Origin: Arthrobacter pascens
GTDB lineage: Bacteria; Actinomycetota; Actinomycetes; Actinomycetales; Micrococcaceae
Direction: 5' to 3'
Length of the DNA stretch: 64,000 bases
NCBI RefSeq assembly: GCF_030816475.1
Contig: NZ_JAUSXF010000001.1
Coordinates: 3,410,001 to 3,474,000, forward strand
Shown here: piece by piece, positions 60,923-64,000 of the stretch
Layout of the letters: every line of letters begins with the position of its first letter
How positions within the stretch are numbered: the stretch's first letter is position 1
Program-made: the position numbers and the translations under genes
The notes under the pieces: model-generated
Databases searched by the model: none
What the model was told of the DNA's origin: nothing
Seen by the model: only the letters and a program-made list of their open reading frames with translations

Positions 60923-61704
60923 AGTTTCTCCGCCGCATAGACGGTGAATGCCGCGCGGAAGGCGGCCAGCGCTGCATCGCTGTCGCCCTTGGCCCACGCC
61001 TCCATGCCCACCGTCCCGTCATACCCGGCCTCCGCGAGCGCCCTGGCGACGGCCGCGTAGTTGATTTCCCCTGTTCCGGGTTCACACCGCCCCGGGACGT
61101 CGGCCACCTGGATCTCGCCGATGTAGGGCAGGGCCGTCCGCACCAACTCAATGAGGTTTCCCTCCCCCAGTTGCGCGTGGTAAAGATCCAACATCAGTTT
61201 GGCGTGGGGGTGGCCGGCGGCCTCCACCAGTGCCAGGGTGTCCTTCGCTCGTGCCAGCGGGATGCCGGGGTGGTCAAGGATGGTGTTGAGGTTCTCCAGG
61301 CAGAACGTCACACCGTACTTCTCTCCCAGCCTGCCAAGGCGCTCCAACGTCCGTGCGCCGGTGCTCCACATGCGGCCGGTGGAACGGTACATGGGGCGGG
61401 CGGCGTGGCCGTCGATGAGTTCTGCCGGGTGCACCACCATGCGGCTGACGCCAAGTTCCAGGGCAGTGGGGATCAGCGATTCCGCGGTCCGGACGACATC
61501 ATCGGCAGTTTCAGGGTCCACCACGCTGCCTGAGGTGTAGCCCGTCATAGAGGAAAACACGGCGCCAGTGGCTTTGAGCGCCGGAATGTCCTTGCCCCGC
61601 GAATCCCACAGTTCGACGTCGAAACCGGACTCGTGGATCCGGCGCACGCGTTCCACAAACGGACGGTCCGTGAAGACCATCTCCGCGCAGACTGCCAGGC
61701 GCAT
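60919..61704 (-). CDS. Sugar phosphate isomerase/epimerase, TIM barrel (hydroxypyruvate isomerase-like)
   Basis: A 261-residue xylose-isomerase-like TIM barrel: MRLAVCAEMVFTDRPFVERV, TFCLENLNTILDHPGIPL, LMLDLYHAQLGEGNLIELVR and IGEIQVADVPGRCEPGTGEI with Glu/Asp/His metal ligands. In inositol clusters such proteins act as IolI-type 2-keto-inositol isomerases or IolE-like dehydratases; the sequence alone does not choose, but its small size favours an isomerase. Starts where the upstream gene stops (TGATG). Confidence 0.88.
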   Translation of the reverse strand: MRLAVCAEMVFTDRPFVERVRRIHESGFDVELWDSRGKDIPALKATGAVFSSMTGYTSGSVVDPETADDVVRTAESLIPTALELGVSRMVVHPAELIDGHAARPMYRSTGRMWSTGARTLERLGRLGEKYGVTFCLENLNTILDHPGIPLARAKDTLALVEAAGHPHAKLMLDLYHAQLGEGNLIELVRTALPYIGEIQVADVPGRCEPGTGEINYAAVARALAEAGYDGTVGMEAWAKGDSDAALAAFRAAFTVYAAEKL

Positions 61705-62792
61705 CAGACGGCTGCCGACTCGTTGACCGCCACCGGTGCGCCTCGTTTCACCGATTCGATGCAGGCCAGTGCCATGGCCAGCGCACGGCGGGCATCCGCA
61801 CCACCCGGGGTGACGTTGAAATCGGACGACAACGGCGGCATGCCGTCGCGCCGCGCACGCACGGCACCGGCGAAGTCGACGAGTTCGTCAGTATAGGCCT
61901 GCCGGAACAGTTCAACGTTGAGCCGCGGGGTGTCGGCGGACAGTCCCTCCGCCGTGTACCGGCGGGCCGCCGTTTCCGTGGCGCGGCCAGCCTGGACCAT
62001 GCCTTTGGAACCGAAGACTTCGCCGCGGATGTCGTACCCGTACAGGGCGCTGAAGTTTGCCTCGGCCACGGCCACGGCACCGTTGCTGTAGCGGATGGTC
62101 ACCACTGCGGTGTCCAGGAACCCCTGGTCGCGCAGGGAGGGCTCCACGAGCGCGTCCGCCACCGCGTAGACCTCCACGGGCTCGGCACCTTCGTTGAACC
62201 AGTTGAGGGTGTCAAAATCATGGATGAGGGTCTCCAGGAAGATGGTCCATGCCGGGACCCTGGCCGCGTTCGGGATACTTCCGGTCCCGGGATCGCGCGT
62301 CAGCGAGCGCAGGAGCTGCGGCGTTCCGGCGATGCCTGCGGCCAGGTCCTTCTTGGCGGCCAGGAAGTCATCGGCGTAGCGCCGGTTGAAGCCGATCTGG
62401 AAGTGCACGCCGGCCTCTTCCACCGCTGCGAGGGCAGCGTCGAGTTCGTCGAGCCCCTGACCCGCCGGCTTCTCGCAGAAAACGTGCTTGCCGGCGTTCG
62501 CGGCCTGTGCGATCAGTGAGGAGTGGAAGCGTGCGGGGCTGGCGATCACCACCGCATCGATCTCCGAATCGGCCAGGATGTCTTCTGCGTTGGCCGTCAC
62601 CTTTGCCGTGCCCAGCGCCTGGGCAAGGGCCTGCGCGGATTCCACATTGGGATCGGCGATGGCTGCCAGGACTGCGCCCGGGACGCGGCGGGCGATGCTA
62701 TCGGCATGGAACGCCCCCATCCAGCCGGAGCCGATGAGCCCGATCCGTACGGGCAGGACGACGTCGGACGGATTGCGGTTGAGATAAGCCAA
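61704..62792 (-). CDS. iolG: Gfo/Idh/MocA family oxidoreductase (inositol 2-dehydrogenase-like)
   Basis: A 362-residue dehydrogenase: IGLIGSGWMGAFHADSIARR (NAD), VFCEKPAGQGLDELDAAL (Lys), FQIGFNRRYADDFLAAKK, and LIHDFDTLNWFNEGAEPVEV. It closely follows the IolG layout and is distinct from the other Gfo/Idh gene in this operon, so the two may act on different inositol isomers (myo- and scyllo-/D-chiro-). Start is TTG 62792, with AAGGAC upstream. The symbol is provisional. Confidence 0.88.
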   Translation of the reverse strand: MAYLNRNPSDVVLPVRIGLIGSGWMGAFHADSIARRVPGAVLAAIADPNVESAQALAQALGTAKVTANAEDILADSEIDAVVIASPARFHSSLIAQAANAGKHVFCEKPAGQGLDELDAALAAVEEAGVHFQIGFNRRYADDFLAAKKDLAAGIAGTPQLLRSLTRDPGTGSIPNAARVPAWTIFLETLIHDFDTLNWFNEGAEPVEVYAVADALVEPSLRDQGFLDTAVVTIRYSNGAVAVAEANFSALYGYDIRGEVFGSKGMVQAGRATETAARRYTAEGLSADTPRLNVELFRQAYTDELVDFAGAVRARRDGMPPLSSDFNVTPGGADARRALAMALACIESVKRGAPVAVNESAAV

Positions 62793-62823
62793 GGGCTTGT
62801 CCTTTCAGGAAATGGGACGGCAG

Positions 62824-63741
62824 TTAGTGGCGGGAGTTGCCGGCGGTTTGTGCCACCCCGGCCACTTCGCCCTTAACTTCGGCAACGACGTCGTTGTGGC
62901 CGCCAAGCTGTTCGAGCTCGTGGGCGAGTTCGGCGAGTTCCGCGCCGCCGGCCATCTGGGCGGTGAGCTCGTCGAGGGTGATGTCCTTCTTGTCGTAGTA
63001 GCCGATCGACTTGCCGCGCTTGAGCAGCAGGAACCGGTCCCCCACGGGGAAGGCGTGGTGCGGGTTGTGGGTGATGAAGATGACCCCGAGGCCGCGGTCG
63101 CGGGCCTGCAGGATGTACCGCAGGACAACGCCGGACTGCTTCACGCCGAGGGCCGCCGTCGGCTCGTCCAGGATCAGCACCTTCGCGCCGAAGTACACGG
63201 CGCGGGCGATCGCCACACACTGGCGTTCACCGCCGGAGAGCTGGCCGATGGGCTGCTCCACATCGCGGAGGTCGATGCCCATCTCGGCGAGTTCCTTGAG
63301 CGTGATGGCTTTCATCTTCTCGACGTCCAGGCTCTTGAACGGACCGAAGCCGATGGTCAGCTCGGAGCCGAGAAAGAAGTTCCGCCAGATCGGCATCAGC
63401 GGCACAACAGCGAGGTCCTGGTAGACGGTGGCGATTCCGGCGTCGAGCGCGTCACGGGGCGAGGTGAATTTCCGTTCCTCGCCCATGATGTTCAGGGCCC
63501 CGGCGTCGTGCTGGTGCAGGCCGGCGATGATCTTGATCAGCGTGGACTTGCCCGCACCGTTATCACCCAGGACACAGGTGACGCGGCCGTTGTCCACGGC
63601 CATGGTGACATCGCTCAACGCGAGGATGTTGCCGTAGTTTTTCCCCACCTTGTTCAACGAGAGCAGGTGCACGGGGGTGTGGGTCAGCGGGTCCGTCTCG
63701 TTCCGGAGCAGGGTGGTTTGGTCGATTTCTTTGGCATTCAT
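62824..63741 (-). CDS. Sugar ABC transporter, ATP-binding protein
   Basis: A 305-residue ATPase with a single ABC domain: [17 protein letters not shown] (Walker A), [18 protein letters not shown] (signature), and [12 protein letters not shown] (Walker B) followed by [10 protein letters not shown]. Carbohydrate importers of the RbsA type usually have two fused ABC domains; this one is the short form. It drives the permease encoded just upstream. ATG 63741 follows GGAG. Located in the inositol cluster, so inositol import is likely. Confidence 0.92.
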   Translation of the reverse strand: MNAKEIDQTTLLRNETDPLTHTPVHLLSLNKVGKNYGNILALSDVTMAVDNGRVTCVLGDNGAGKSTLIKIIAGLHQHDAGALNIMGEERKFTSPRDALDAGIATVYQDLAVVPLMPIWRNFFLGSELTIGFGPFKSLDVEKMKAITLKELAEMGIDLRDVEQPIGQLSGGERQCVAIARAVYFGAKVLILDEPTAALGVKQSGVVLRYILQARDRGLGVIFITHNPHHAFPVGDRFLLLKRGKSIGYYDKKDITLDELTAQMAGGAELAELAHELEQLGGHNDVVAEVKGEVAGVAQTAGNSRH

Positions 63742-63755
63742 GTTCTCCGGCCCCT

Positions 63756-64000
63756 TTACTTGAGTTCCGCGCGGCGCTTGACGATGAGGTTGACGATGGT
63801 GGCCAGCAGCAGCATCAGGCCCAGGAAGAACTTGAACCAGTCCGGGTTCCACTGCGCGTAGACGATGCCCTTGTTGGCCATGCCGAAGATGAACGCGCCG
63901 ATCGCCCCGCCCACGGCCGAGCCGTAGCCGCCGGTGAGAAGGCAGCCGCCGATGACCGCGGCGATGATGTAGAGGAACTCGTTGCCAACTCCCTCACCGG
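63756..64000 (-). CDS. Sugar ABC transporter permease (C-terminal part; cut off by window)
   Basis: The last 81 residues of an RbsC-like permease. Visible: [40 protein letters not shown] and the terminal helix [20 protein letters not shown]. It ends 15 nt before the ATPase start, in the same operon. The GG-rich helix with [11 protein letters not shown] is the hallmark of ribose/inositol/xylose permeases. Confidence 0.85.
   Translation of the reverse strand, partial: GEGVGNEFLYIIAAVIGGCLLTGGYGSAVGGAIGAFIFGMANKGIVYAQWNPDWFKFFLGLMLLLATIVNLIVKRRAELK

Overview
The window looks like a chromosomal segment of a high-GC actinobacterium of the Arthrobacter/Pseudarthrobacter type (Micrococcaceae). The reasons are high GC content, many GTG/TTG starts, short overlaps between genes (ATGA, GTGA, TTGA, TGATG), TAnnnT -10 elements placed 5-6 nt before start codons (likely leaderless mRNAs), and actinobacterial families: a DUF6318 lipoprotein, a CG0192/maltokinase-cap-like protein, an MSMEG_6728-like protein, a DUF222/HNH (13E12) protein, a resuscitation-promoting-factor-like protein and a BsaP-like biotin synthase partner. 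I see no rRNA, tRNA, IS element, prophage or CRISPR array. Genus assignment is inference.

Layout. 1-9.4 kb: a YdeP-type molybdopterin oxidoreductase (3' end cut off), RecQ, a TerC-family membrane protein with a structured leader, and a 1219-residue RecB-like nuclease/DNA2-like helicase. 9.4-20.8 kb: acylphosphatase and YceI, an alpha/beta hydrolase, a three-part winged-helix/histone-like/X25 protein, an adenine deaminase-type enzyme, an Rpf-like muralytic protein behind a long leader, several small or hypothetical genes, and a DUF222/HNH protein with a repeat tail. 20.9-31 kb: Tex, a yeast-type cytosine deaminase homologue, an Old Yellow Enzyme, a class III aminotransferase, a secreted two-gene operon and an NCS1 permease.

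31-40 kb: bioB with a bsaP-like gene overlapping its stop, a PNPOx-fold protein, Vsr endonuclease, a two-component system (response regulator and PAS-histidine kinase, divergent) whose regulator overlaps tail to tail with an HPt-like protein lacking the phospho-acceptor His, and a McrBC type IV restriction pair. 40-47.4 kb: a thioesterase probably starting at CTG, a heterodimeric ABC exporter, and a MarR-DHA2 efflux operon with palindromic operators. 47.6-54 kb: a TPP-dependent enzyme and a ureohydrolase with TTGA coupling, followed by a lipoprotein and a divergent XRE-cupin regulator/sodium symporter pair; together these suggest guanidino-compound (2-ketoarginine/4-guanidinobutyrate) catabolism. 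54-57.8 kb: a ferritin-like/VIT transporter overlapped by a matrixin-like metalloprotease, then a LOG-family protein. 57.8-64 kb: a myo-inositol-type locus with a GntR regulator and iolB on the plus strand facing a minus-strand operon of a sugar ABC transporter, two Gfo/Idh dehydrogenases and a TIM-barrel isomerase.

No single locus is clearly a complete novel system. The best candidates for something undescribed are the X25/histone-tail protein, the His-less HPt joined to a two-component system, two 63-bp palindromic intergenic elements, the TerC and Rpf leaders, and the putative arginine-transaminase-type guanidino cluster.
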